NCBI RefSeq assembly: GCF_000428945.1
Contig: NZ_KE386823.1
Span: 1-64,000 of the forward strand
Reading direction: 5' to 3'
Length of the DNA: 64,000 bases
Origin: Hamadaea tsunoensis DSM 44101
GTDB taxonomy: Bacteria > Actinomycetota > Actinomycetes > Mycobacteriales > Micromonosporaceae
The translations under genes and the position numbers were made by a program. Below are positions 15,845 through 23,586 of this stretch, piece after piece (the stretch's first letter is position 1; each line of letters begins with the position of its first letter). Below the pieces are notes generated by a model. It was not told the DNA's origin. It searched no databases and worked only from the letters and a program-made list of their open reading frames with translations.

Positions 15845-16942
15845 GTGATCAGGTGGCGCTCCGGTGAAGTCGAGTCGGTCGGGCGGCGTTGGCGCGGGGC
15901 GGTCGAGTGCTCCGTACGCGTCGACCGGCGTACCGAGGCCGACCCGGAGACGGTACGCGCGCTCGCGTACCCCCGGCTCGTCGGCGAACCCGAGGCCGGC
16001 GACCGGGTGCTGCTGAACACGAACGCCCTGGCGCTGGGCCTCGGCACCGGCGGGTACGCCCTGGTCGTCGCGTTCCCCGACCGGCTGCCCGTGGACGCCG
16101 TCGGCCCCGAGCACGGGCCGGGACACATCGTGAAGGCCCGGTACACGCCGATGCAGGCGATCTGCCTGGCGGCCGACGAGCCGGACTCCCCGCACCACGC
16201 GACCCTGGCCGCGGCCGAGGACGTCGGCGGGATGCCGGTCGTGGTGGCCGACTTGCACTCGGCGCTGCCCGCCATCCTCGCGGGCGTGCACGCCGACCGG
16301 CCCGACGCGCGGGTCGCGTACGTGATGACGGACGGCGGGGCGCTGCCGGGCTGGTTCTCCCGGACGGTCTCCGACCTCGCCGATCATCTCGCCGGGACGG
16401 TGACGGTCGGGCAGGCGTACGGCGGCGATCTGGAGGCGGTCACCGTCCACACCGGACTGCTGGCGGCCCGGCACGTGCTCGGCGCCGACGTGGCGGTCGT
16501 CGCGCAGGGCCCGGGCAACCTCGGCACCGGTACGCCGTGGGGCTACTCCGGCGTCGCGGCGGGCGAGGCCGTCAACGCGGCGGCCGTGCTCGGCGGGCGG
16601 CCGGTCGGCTCGCTGCGCATCTCGGACGCCGACCCCCGGCCGCGCCACCGCGGCGTCTCGCACCACAGCCTGACCGCGTACGGGCGGGTGGCCCTGGCAC
16701 CGGCCGATCTCGTCGTGCCCGCCGGCCTGCCCCGGGGACTGGCCGTGCAGGTCGCGGAGGCGGTCGCGCCGCTCGCCCACCGGCACCGGGTCGTGTCCGT
16801 CGAGTGCGAGGGGCTGGACGACGCGCTGCGGCGCAGCCCGGTCAAGCTCTCGACGATGGGCCGCGGGCTCGACGCGGACCACGCGTACTTCCTCGCGGCG
16901 GCCGCCGCCGGCCGGTACGCGGCGCAGCTGCTGAGCGCATGA
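15845..16942 (+). CDS. DUF3866 family protein
   Basis: A 365-residue protein matching the actinobacterial DUF3866 family: an N-terminal beta-rich domain (VIRWRSGEVESV, GDRVLLNTNALALGLGTGGY) followed by a larger alpha/beta part with GHIVKARYTPMQ and a Gly-rich AQGPGNLGTGTPWG segment. No biochemical function is established for the family. It is cytoplasmic by sequence, with no signal peptide or membrane helix. It lies 22 bp behind the CDF gene on the same strand. Confidence 0.8.
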   Translation: MIRWRSGEVESVGRRWRGAVECSVRVDRRTEADPETVRALAYPRLVGEPEAGDRVLLNTNALALGLGTGGYALVVAFPDRLPVDAVGPEHGPGHIVKARYTPMQAICLAADEPDSPHHATLAAAEDVGGMPVVVADLHSALPAILAGVHADRPDARVAYVMTDGGALPGWFSRTVSDLADHLAGTVTVGQAYGGDLEAVTVHTGLLAARHVLGADVAVVAQGPGNLGTGTPWGYSGVAAGEAVNAAAVLGGRPVGSLRISDADPRPRHRGVSHHSLTAYGRVALAPADLVVPAGLPRGLAVQVAEAVAPLAHRHRVVSVECEGLDDALRRSPVKLSTMGRGLDADHAYFLAAAAAGRYAAQLLSA

Positions 16943-16961
16943 CCCCGGATCGCGTGCACCC

Positions 16962-17933
16962 GTGATCCGGATCAGCCTGGACGAGCCGACCCTGGCGCGT
17001 ACGCGTATCGCGATCTCCCCGCTGTGGGAGACCGTCTGCTCGTTGTTCCTCCTCGACCGGGCCGCCCCGGGGAGCCTCGGCTTCCCCTACGACCGCTGGG
17101 AGCCGACGGCCAGGGCCGCGTACGCCGACCACGCCGAGGTCCTGCGGCGCGTACGCGGTGCCCGGTTCCCCGATTTCCTCTGCCCGGCCCCGGAGTCGGC
17201 CACACCGTCCATAGCGGACGAACTCGCGGCGCTGGCGGCCACCCCGGACGACGTGATCGAGGCCGGGCTCGCCGGCTACGACAGCGCGTACCTCGCCGCG
17301 TTCCGCCGTCCCGGCGAGGTACGCCGCTGGGCCGATGCGCTCCACGCGTACTGGGAAAGGGCGTTGGAGCCGGTGTGGGGCGGGATGCGCGCCGCGCTGG
17401 ACGAGGAGGTGCTCAACCGCGCGCGGGCGCTGGCCACCGACGGGCCCGACCGGCTGCTCGCGGACCTGCACGACCGCGTTCGATGGGAGCCGCCCACCCT
17501 GACGCTGGTGAAGCACGAGGAGGCGGACATCCCCGGGACCGACCGGCGGCTGCTGCTGATCCCGCTGATCTTCTCGCGGGGCGCGCTGATGTGCAGCAGC
17601 GAGAACCCCGCCGTGATCGCGGTCTCCTACCAGGCGCGCGGCGCCGTGGTCCTGGCCGACGACCGCCCGGCGCGCGCGAGCGACGGGCTCGCGCTGCTGC
17701 TCGGCAAGGGCCGCGCCCAGGTGCTGCGGGCGCTCGCGACCCCTTCGACGACCGCGACGCTGGCGGGCCTGCTCGGGCTCGCCCCGAGCACGGTCTCGGA
17801 GCATCTGTCGGTGCTGGTCACCGCGGGCGTCGCCTGGCGTCGGCGGGCCGGTCGCCGGGTGCTGTACGGCCTGGAACCGGCGGGCCTCGCGATGGTCTCC
17901 CTCATCACCCCTGCCCACCGCGCGGCGGCCTGA
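16962..17933 (+). CDS. ArsR-like winged-helix transcriptional regulator
   Basis: A 323-residue protein with a long N-terminal region (residues 1-240, possibly ligand binding) and a C-terminal winged helix of the ArsR type (LLGLAPSTVSEHLSVLVTAGVAWRR, residues ~265-295). The N-terminal start ISLDEPTLARTRIAISPLWE is typical of actinobacterial ArsR relatives with an N-terminal DUF5937 domain. It ends 229 bp before the ABC exporter genes and could regulate them, but an R4 repeat lies between. The GTG start is 19 bp after the DUF3866 stop. Confidence 0.82.
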   Translation: MIRISLDEPTLARTRIAISPLWETVCSLFLLDRAAPGSLGFPYDRWEPTARAAYADHAEVLRRVRGARFPDFLCPAPESATPSIADELAALAATPDDVIEAGLAGYDSAYLAAFRRPGEVRRWADALHAYWERALEPVWGGMRAALDEEVLNRARALATDGPDRLLADLHDRVRWEPPTLTLVKHEEADIPGTDRRLLLIPLIFSRGALMCSSENPAVIAVSYQARGAVVLADDRPARASDGLALLLGKGRAQVLRALATPSTTATLAGLLGLAPSTVSEHLSVLVTAGVAWRRRAGRRVLYGLEPAGLAMVSLITPAHRAAA

Positions 17934-17965
17934 TACGCGGAGGTGCGGCGCGACCTGACCGCGGC

Positions 17966-18076
17966 GCAGGATGCGTCGCCCCACTGTGCTGGCAGTGGAG
18001 GCCCCCAGGGCCGGAACGGTCTCCCGCGCGAGGAGCGGAGGTGAGATCGACGAACCCGGGAAATAAAAGATCTTGA
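17966..18076 (+). repeat. R4 dispersed repeat, copy 1
   Basis: A 111-bp copy beginning GCAGGATGCGTCGCCCCACT, containing GGTGAGATCGACGAACCCGG, and ending GATCTTGA. It matches 29095-29216 over most of its length, and a partial inverted copy is at 50776-50826. It fills the gap between the ArsR-like gene and the ABC exporter, ending 72 bp before the -10 box of the latter. Confidence 0.85.
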
Positions 18077-18148
18077 CGAGCTTGATCCTCATCTGGGCTC
18101 AGCATTCGGCCGGCGCCGAATTCGTTTCGGCGAAACCATGATCAACGG

Positions 18149-18154
18149 TACCGT
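18149..18154 (+). promoter_or_regulatory. -10 box of the DrrA-type ABC operon
   Basis: TACCGT lies 8 nt before GTG at 18163, with no Shine-Dalgarno sequence. Confidence 0.45.
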
Positions 18155-18162
18155 CCGTCCCC

Positions 18163-19170
18163 GTGAGTGACTATGCGATCGAGGCAGACGGCTTGCGGCG
18201 CAGCTACCGCAGCCGGACGGGGTGGCTGCGGCCGCAGACCACGGTGGTCGACGCCGTCCGGGGCGTGACCTTCGCGGTCGGCCGGGGCGAGCTGTTCGGC
18301 CTGCTCGGGCCGAACGGCGCCGGCAAGACCACGACGATCAAGATGCTGAACACCCTGCTCATCCCCACCGCGGGCACCGCCCGGGTGCTCGGGCACGACG
18401 TCGTGCGCGAGACCCGCGAGGTACGCAAGCGGATCGGCTACGTCTTCGGCGGCGACCGCGGCCTCTACGAGCGCCTGTCGGCCCTGGACAACCTGCGCTA
18501 CTTCGCCGAGCTGTACGGCGTACCGGCGCGGGAGCAGAAGGCGCGCATCGGCGAACTGCTGGAGCTCGTCGGCCTCACCGGCCGCGAGGGCGAGCGCGTC
18601 GAGGGCTACTCCCGCGGCATGCGCCAGCGCCTGCACATCGCGCGCGGCCTGCTGCACCGGCCCGAGGTCCTGTTCCTCGACGAGCCCTCCATCGGCGTCG
18701 ACCCGGTCGCCGCCCGCGACCTGCGCAAGACCGTCGCCGACCTCGCCGCCGGCGGGACCACGGTCCTGCTCACCACGCACTACATGGCCGAGGCCGACGA
18801 ACTCTGCGACCGGATCGCCGTGATCGCGGGCGGCGAGCTGCGCGCCCTCGGCACCCCCACCGAGCTCAAGCGCCACGCGGACGGCCGCCGGGTGGTCGAG
18901 GTCGAGGCGTACGGCGTCGCCCCCGGCACCGTCGAGCTCCTGCAGGCCCTTCCCGGCGTACGCGGCGTGCAGATCGAGGAGTCCGGCGCGGCCCAGCTGC
19001 TCACGGTCCAGTCGGAGTCCGATGTGGACGTGCAGTCGGACGTGCTGGCGGCCCTGAACGGCGTACGCCTCGGCCGCGTCAGCGCCCGGCAGCCGACGCT
19101 GGAGGACGCGTACGTGGCGATCGTGTCCGGCGACGGCGGTCCGGCGCGGGAGAGCCTGGTGGCCGCATGA
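18163..19170 (+). CDS. ABC exporter ATPase, DrrA type
   Basis: A 335-residue ATP-binding subunit of the drug/antibiotic exporter group. Walker A GPNGAGKTTT is at ~50-59, the signature is SRGMRQRL (weakly LSGGQ-like), Walker B VLFLDEPSIG follows, and the switch His is in TTHYMAEA. The C-terminal ~95 residues are the DrrA-type extension. It overlaps the first permease by 4 bp (ATGA), so the three genes form one operon. The substrate may be a hydrophobic metabolite or lipid; no biosynthetic genes are adjacent. Confidence 0.92.
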   Translation: MSDYAIEADGLRRSYRSRTGWLRPQTTVVDAVRGVTFAVGRGELFGLLGPNGAGKTTTIKMLNTLLIPTAGTARVLGHDVVRETREVRKRIGYVFGGDRGLYERLSALDNLRYFAELYGVPAREQKARIGELLELVGLTGREGERVEGYSRGMRQRLHIARGLLHRPEVLFLDEPSIGVDPVAARDLRKTVADLAAGGTTVLLTTHYMAEADELCDRIAVIAGGELRALGTPTELKRHADGRRVVEVEAYGVAPGTVELLQALPGVRGVQIEESGAAQLLTVQSESDVDVQSDVLAALNGVRLGRVSARQPTLEDAYVAIVSGDGGPARESLVAA

Positions 19171-19937
19171 GAACGCTGCGGATGCTCTGGATCGGCACGA
19201 TCATGCAGGTGAAGATGTCCTCGCGGGGCACCTTCGAGATCGCCACCGCGATGATCATGCCGATCGTGCAGGCGACCGTGGCGGTCTACCTGCTGCGGGC
19301 GGCCGACTCCCCGCACCGGATGATCGAGGCCGCGGTCGGCGCCGGACTGATGGGCGTGTGGTCGACGGTCCTGTTCGGTTCCGGCGGCGCCATCCAGCGC
19401 CAGCGGTTCATGGGCACCCTGGAGATGCTCATGCTCGCTCCGCGCAATCCCGCCGGCACGATCCTGCCGATCACGATCGCGACCGGCCTCACCGGCACGT
19501 ACGCGATGATCGCCACGCTCGGCTGGGGCTGGCTGGTCTACGGCATCCGGCCGGAGTTCGCCCACCCGTGGCTGTTCCTGGCCGCGGTACCGGCGTGCGT
19601 CCTCGGCCTCGGCATGTTCGGCCTGCTGCTGGCGTCGACGTTCGTGCTGATGCGCAACGCCAACGCGCTCTGCAACACGCTGGAGTACCCGATCTGGCTG
19701 CTGTCGGGCATGCTCGTGCCGATCACCGTCCTGCCGGCCTGGACCGGGCCGCTGGCCGACATCCTGCCGACGACCTGGGGCGCCCGGGCCGTGCACGAGG
19801 CCACCTCCGGCGGCGCCGTCTGGCCCGCGATCGCCTGGTGCCTCGGCATCAGCGTCGCCTGCTTCGCCCTCGGGGCACTGTCCATGACCTACGTCGAGCG
19901 GCGGGCGCGTACCGCCGCCACACTGGCCCTGGCCTGA
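19167..19937 (+). CDS. ABC-2 type exporter permease (first)
   Basis: A 256-residue protein with six predicted membrane helices of the ABC-2 class (DrrB-like). Typical features are the early MSSRGTFEIATAMIMPI helix, an amphipathic loop GGAIQRQRFMGTLEMLMLAP before the middle helices and the late PIWLLSGMLVPITVLPAW segment. It pairs with the second permease and the upstream ATPase as a heterodimeric exporter. The start overlaps the ATPase stop. Confidence 0.88.
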   Translation: MRTLRMLWIGTIMQVKMSSRGTFEIATAMIMPIVQATVAVYLLRAADSPHRMIEAAVGAGLMGVWSTVLFGSGGAIQRQRFMGTLEMLMLAPRNPAGTILPITIATGLTGTYAMIATLGWGWLVYGIRPEFAHPWLFLAAVPACVLGLGMFGLLLASTFVLMRNANALCNTLEYPIWLLSGMLVPITVLPAWTGPLADILPTTWGARAVHEATSGGAVWPAIAWCLGISVACFALGALSMTYVERRARTAATLALA

Positions 19938-19947
19938 GGAGGCGGCG

Positions 19948-20724
19948 ATGCGACTGCTCACCATCGGCGGCGTGATCTCCTATCGCGCCCTGTTCAACTG
20001 GGCCACCCCGGCCATGTTCATCGGTACGCTGCTCGTCGGCCCGGTGTTCCAGCTGCTGTTCTTCGCGTACCTGGGGCGGCAGCTGGGGGTGGCCGACGAC
20101 GGGTTCTACATCGTCGGCAACGCCGTGCTGGCCGCGTCGGCGCTGTGCCTGTTCGGCGGCTCGATGGCGGTGCTGAACGAGCGCCGTTTCGGCACGCTGG
20201 GCCACGTGCTGCTGTCCCCGCGCAGCCGGACCCTCACGTGGATCGGCCGCGCCCTGCCGTACGCGGGCAACGGCCTGCTCGTCGCCGCGTTCACGCTGGT
20301 GATGGGCAAGCTGCTGCTCGGCCTGCCGATCCCGGCCGGAGCCTGGCCGGGCCTGGCCGCCACCCTGGCCAGCGCGGCGCTCGCGTGCGCGGCGTTCGGC
20401 CTGGTCCTCGGCGCGTTCGCGCTGCGGTTCCGGGACGCCTGGCTCATCAACAACACCACGGTCACGCTGATGGTCCTGTTCAGCGGGACGAACGTGCCCC
20501 GGGAAAGCCTGCCCGGCTGGATGCAGGCGGCCGGGAACTTCATCCCGGTGACGCACGCGGCCTCGGCGGCCCGGTCGCTCGTGCACGGCGCGTCGTTCGG
20601 GTCGGTCGCGCCCCGGATCGGCCAGGAACTCCTCATCGGCGCCGCGTACGCCGTCCTCGCCGGAGTCCTCCTCAAGGTCTTCGAAGCCGAGTCCCGCCGC
20701 CGGGCCTCCCTCGACACCCTCTGA
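19948..20724 (+). CDS. ABC-2 type exporter permease (second)
   Basis: A 258-residue six-helix ABC-2 permease related to its upstream neighbour (NERRFGTLGHVLLSPRSRT loop; LMVLFSGTNVPRESLPGW). The ATG has GAGGAGG 5-6 nt upstream, the strong Shine-Dalgarno sequence expected of an operon-internal gene. The operon ends here, followed after 26 bp by an R1 stem-loop. Confidence 0.88.
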   Translation: MRLLTIGGVISYRALFNWATPAMFIGTLLVGPVFQLLFFAYLGRQLGVADDGFYIVGNAVLAASALCLFGGSMAVLNERRFGTLGHVLLSPRSRTLTWIGRALPYAGNGLLVAAFTLVMGKLLLGLPIPAGAWPGLAATLASAALACAAFGLVLGAFALRFRDAWLINNTTVTLMVLFSGTNVPRESLPGWMQAAGNFIPVTHAASAARSLVHGASFGSVAPRIGQELLIGAAYAVLAGVLLKVFEAESRRRASLDTL

Positions 20725-20750
20725 ACAACCCCCCTCCCCGCCACCTCTCT

Positions 20751-20826
20751 CCGACGATCTTGCGCGAATGTCCGGGCCTTTCGGGCGTACCGGACAGAAT
20801 TCGAGACATTCGCGCAAGATCGTCGG
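20751..20826. repeat. R1 dispersed palindrome, copy 2 (complete)
   Basis: A 22-bp perfect stem (20751-20772 with 20805-20826; arm CCGACGATCTTGCGCGAATG) encloses a 32-nt loop. Other copies are at 34147-34214 and, half only, at 137-169. It begins 26 bp after the permease stop, where a terminator would lie; there is no T-run. Confidence 0.9.
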
Positions 20827-20904
20827 GGAGGGGTGGCGCCGGAAGCGGCCGCGCGGGAAGCGGCCACTGTGGACGGATCGTCGGGAGGGAGCGATGATCG
20901 CGGG

Positions 20905-22647
20905 ATGCGTAAACGTTTACCAGCCCCGGTTCCCGGTGCCCTCGCCGCCGGCGTCCTCCTGCTCGCGCTGCTGCCCGCGCCACCCGCCGCCGCGGCCGCT
21001 CCCCCGCCGGTGAGCCCCATGGTGCAGAGCGGGCCGGCCGCGATCGTCCAGCGCGTCCAGGACACCTACATCAGCAACAAGGACGCCGCCGACCACAGCG
21101 GCGGCGCCTTCCTGCACATCGGTACGCCCGACGGCGGCACCACGAAATACCGCAGCTTCCTGCAGTTCGACGTGTCCGCGCTGCGCGGCGCGACGATCAC
21201 GGATGCCCGGCTGCGGCTGTACAACTCGTACACGGGGTCCTGCGACGGCTGGTGGATGTACGCGTTCCCGGTCGCGGCCGCCTGGTCCCAGTCGACGATC
21301 ACCTGGGCGAACCAGCCGGCGGTCGACAGCAGCGCCACCTACCAGGCGGCGGCGAACTTCGGCATCGGCAACGCCGCGCTCGGCTGCCCCGACACCCCGG
21401 ACTTCACCGATCCCGACGCGTCCGACGGGATCCACCGGCTCGACGTCACCGCCATGGTCCGCGACTGGGCCTCCGGCGTCCTGCCGAACCGCGGCCTGCG
21501 GCTGTCCGCGGGCGAACAGGGTACGCAGGCGTACAAGGACTTCTGCTCGATGAACCCGGCCGCGCCGTCGGGGCAGAACCCGTGCGTGATCGCGTACGAC
21601 ACGCCGACGTTGGAGATCACCTATCAACCGGCCCATCCCGTCGTGGCGGTGCCGAACGGGCGTACCCGGAGCATCGAGTTCTACGACGCGGCCCGCACGT
21701 CCGCCTGGAACGGCACCGCCAAGTACCAGAGCTGGGCGGCCGACGCGTACCACTCGATCACCGACGGCACGCTCGCGCCCGGATACGGCGGCGGGACCGA
21801 CGCGAAGCTGCGGCCGGGCGGCGCGTACGGGCCGGGCCAGGTGCTGCTGGTCTCCGACGGCACGTCGGGGTTCGTCGGCGTGATCCCGTATCCGCAGCTC
21901 TCCGGGCGGCTGTGGGCGATCAACGTCGGGCCGGCGGCGACCGCCAACGTGCACGGCGTGGAGCTGTTGCCGGACGGGAACGTCGCGGTCGCGCTCAGCC
22001 AGAGCAACCTCGTGCAGATCTACAGCAGGGCCGCCGGCGAGAACTGGACCGGCACCAGGCCCGCCCCGCTGGGCGGCGCGTCCCTGGCCGGCGCCCACGA
22101 GGTGCTCTACGACCCGGCGAACAACGCGCTGTGGGCCGTCGGCAACAGCAGCGTGGTCGAGTACTCGTACGACCCTGCGACGATCGGCGCCACCGGAGAG
22201 CTCAGCCAGATCGCCGAGTACGCCATCCCCGCGCAGACGGCCGCGAACGCAGGGAAACCCGCGTACGGCCACGACATCGAGCCGGTGTACGCCGACCCGG
22301 ACCGGCTGTGGGTGACCAGCAACGCCGGCGTACTCCAGTTGTCGAAGTCGGGCACGGCGGCGTGCGCGGTGGCGCAGACCCCCGAAGGCTGGCCGGCCAC
22401 CACCGCCGCCGGCGTCGGTACGCGCTGGTGCGCCGACTACGCCTCAGCGGCGGCAGTCCAGCGGCACCGGCAGGTCAAGAGCATCGGCGACGACCCCGCG
22501 ACCGGCGGGCTGATGGAGGTGTGGGCCGCGGCCGGCGACTCGTCGCCGGTGGTCACGTTCTTCACCGGCGGCACGGAGACGGCCACGGGCTCGAACGGGG
22601 CCGACACCTACTACCGCGCCCACTACCTCGTCCCCGCCTACCAGTGA
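20905..22647 (+). CDS. Secreted DNRLRE-domain protein with propeller-like C-terminus
   Basis: A 580-residue exported protein. Residues 1-30 form a signal peptide (basic start, hydrophobic core GALAAGVLLLALLPAPP, AAAA cleavage region). Residues ~45-200 fit the DNRLRE beta-sandwich (VQDTYISNKDAADHSGGAFL, RSFLQFDVSALRG, ITDARLRLY), a module common in secreted actinobacterial and Myxococcus proteins. The remaining ~370 residues carry repeated strand patterns (HGVELLPDGNVAVALSQ, AHEVLYDPANNALWAVG, YGHDIEPVYADPDRLWVT) suggesting a beta-propeller. ATG 20905 has a GATGAT box 6 nt upstream. The stop region is tandemly duplicated. No partner gene is evident; a surface or matrix role is inferred. Confidence 0.85.
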   Translation: MRKRLPAPVPGALAAGVLLLALLPAPPAAAAAPPPVSPMVQSGPAAIVQRVQDTYISNKDAADHSGGAFLHIGTPDGGTTKYRSFLQFDVSALRGATITDARLRLYNSYTGSCDGWWMYAFPVAAAWSQSTITWANQPAVDSSATYQAAANFGIGNAALGCPDTPDFTDPDASDGIHRLDVTAMVRDWASGVLPNRGLRLSAGEQGTQAYKDFCSMNPAAPSGQNPCVIAYDTPTLEITYQPAHPVVAVPNGRTRSIEFYDAARTSAWNGTAKYQSWAADAYHSITDGTLAPGYGGGTDAKLRPGGAYGPGQVLLVSDGTSGFVGVIPYPQLSGRLWAINVGPAATANVHGVELLPDGNVAVALSQSNLVQIYSRAAGENWTGTRPAPLGGASLAGAHEVLYDPANNALWAVGNSSVVEYSYDPATIGATGELSQIAEYAIPAQTAANAGKPAYGHDIEPVYADPDRLWVTSNAGVLQLSKSGTAACAVAQTPEGWPATTAAGVGTRWCADYASAAAVQRHRQVKSIGDDPATGGLMEVWAAAGDSSPVVTFFTGGTETATGSNGADTYYRAHYLVPAYQ

Positions 22648-22750
22648 GCCGCCTGCCAGTGAGTCCGCCTACCAATGAGCCCGCCTGCCTGATGAGTCCC
22701 GCCTGCCGATGAGTCCCGTCTGCCCGTGAGTCCCGCCCGCGAGTGAGCGG
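22634..22750 (+). repeat. 16-18-bp tandem repeat spanning a stop codon
   Basis: Seven degenerate units of the form CCGCCTGCCGATGAGTC run from the last codons of the DNRLRE gene to just before the convergent GNAT gene. The first unit contains the genuine stop TGA (22645-22647) and every other unit repeats a TGA. It is the longest of four stop-spanning duplications in the window. Confidence 0.85.
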
Positions 22751-22755
22751 GTCCG

Positions 22756-23568
22756 TCAAGAAAGCGTGAGGAGGGCCCGGGTGTAGAGGAGGTCGAAGCC
22801 GGCCCGCCGCACGTTGCGCTGCGACTGCGTTCCCGGCGACGTCGTCACGACCGCCACCTCGCACCCGGCCGCCCGCGCGTCCGCCAGCCGCCGCGCGAGC
22901 AGCGCCGCCTGCACGCCGCGCCGCCGGAACTCCGGCCGGGTCGCCCCCGCCGCGAACTCGCCGAGCCCGTGCGCCACCTCCAACGTCCCACCACCCGCGG
23001 GCGCGCCGTCGACCCAGGCCAGGTAGCGCGTCACACCGGGTCGCGTCGACAGATCCACGTGTACGCGTACCAGCGCGTCCAGGGAGAACGCGGGGGTCGC
23101 GGCGAACCCGGCGGTGACGGTGGCGAGCCAGGTGTCGAGTTCCTCGATCGGGCTGGCCGAGACGGACACGTCGTTGAACAGCCAGGGCCCGCCGGAGATC
23201 GTCACGTCACCGGGCACCCGCCCGAGCACGTCCTCGAAGCCGGTGAGCCGGTAACCCCGGCCGGTCAGCCAGTCGCGGACCGCCGGATCTCCCGGGTGCG
23301 CGAACTCGACCTCCACCGGTGCGCCCAGCTCCCGGTACACCGATTCCACCGCGGCCCACTCGTCCTCGGCCGGTACGCCGCCGAAACCGAGTCCGACGAC
23401 CTTGTTCAGCGGCGAACCGGGTCCGGCATAGCAGGCGTACCCGGCGGCGACGGGGCGGGCGAACGCGGCCGGTTCCCGTTCCCGGGCGGCCAGGCAGGCG
23501 GCCGCGATCCGGTCGCCTTCGGCCCGTTCGAGCCGCTCCACCAGGGCGGTGTCCACGGTCAGCGTCAT
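22756..23568 (-). CDS. GNAT-family N-acetyltransferase
   Basis: A 270-residue protein with a C-terminal GNAT domain: beta strands up to TLEVAHGLGEFAAGATRPEFRR, the acetyl-CoA loop RRRGVQAALLARRLADA (R-x-x-G-x-A-like, residues ~210-225) and the NVRRAGFDLLYTRA end. The N-terminal half is probably a degenerate second GNAT-like domain. The substrate is unknown. The ATG at 23568 is preceded by TAGTCT 7 nt upstream. It is divergent from another GNAT with only 18 bp between start codons. Confidence 0.85.
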   Translation of the reverse strand: MTLTVDTALVERLERAEGDRIAAACLAAREREPAAFARPVAAGYACYAGPGSPLNKVVGLGFGGVPAEDEWAAVESVYRELGAPVEVEFAHPGDPAVRDWLTGRGYRLTGFEDVLGRVPGDVTISGGPWLFNDVSVSASPIEELDTWLATVTAGFAATPAFSLDALVRVHVDLSTRPGVTRYLAWVDGAPAGGGTLEVAHGLGEFAAGATRPEFRRRGVQAALLARRLADARAAGCEVAVVTTSPGTQSQRNVRRAGFDLLYTRALLTLS

Positions 23569-23575
23569 GAGGTGG

Positions 23576-23581
23576 AGACTA
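23576..23581 (-). promoter_or_regulatory. -10 box of the minus-strand GNAT
   Basis: TAGTCT on the minus strand lies 7 nt before the ATG at 23568. It falls inside the 18-bp gap separating two divergent start codons. Confidence 0.5.
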
Positions 23582-23586
23582 ACCGG

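Noticed and set aside
17905-18105. Minus-strand frame containing FVDLTSAP
   Set aside because: The same peptide appears wherever R4 occurs (also near 29100-29200), so it is a translation of the repeat.
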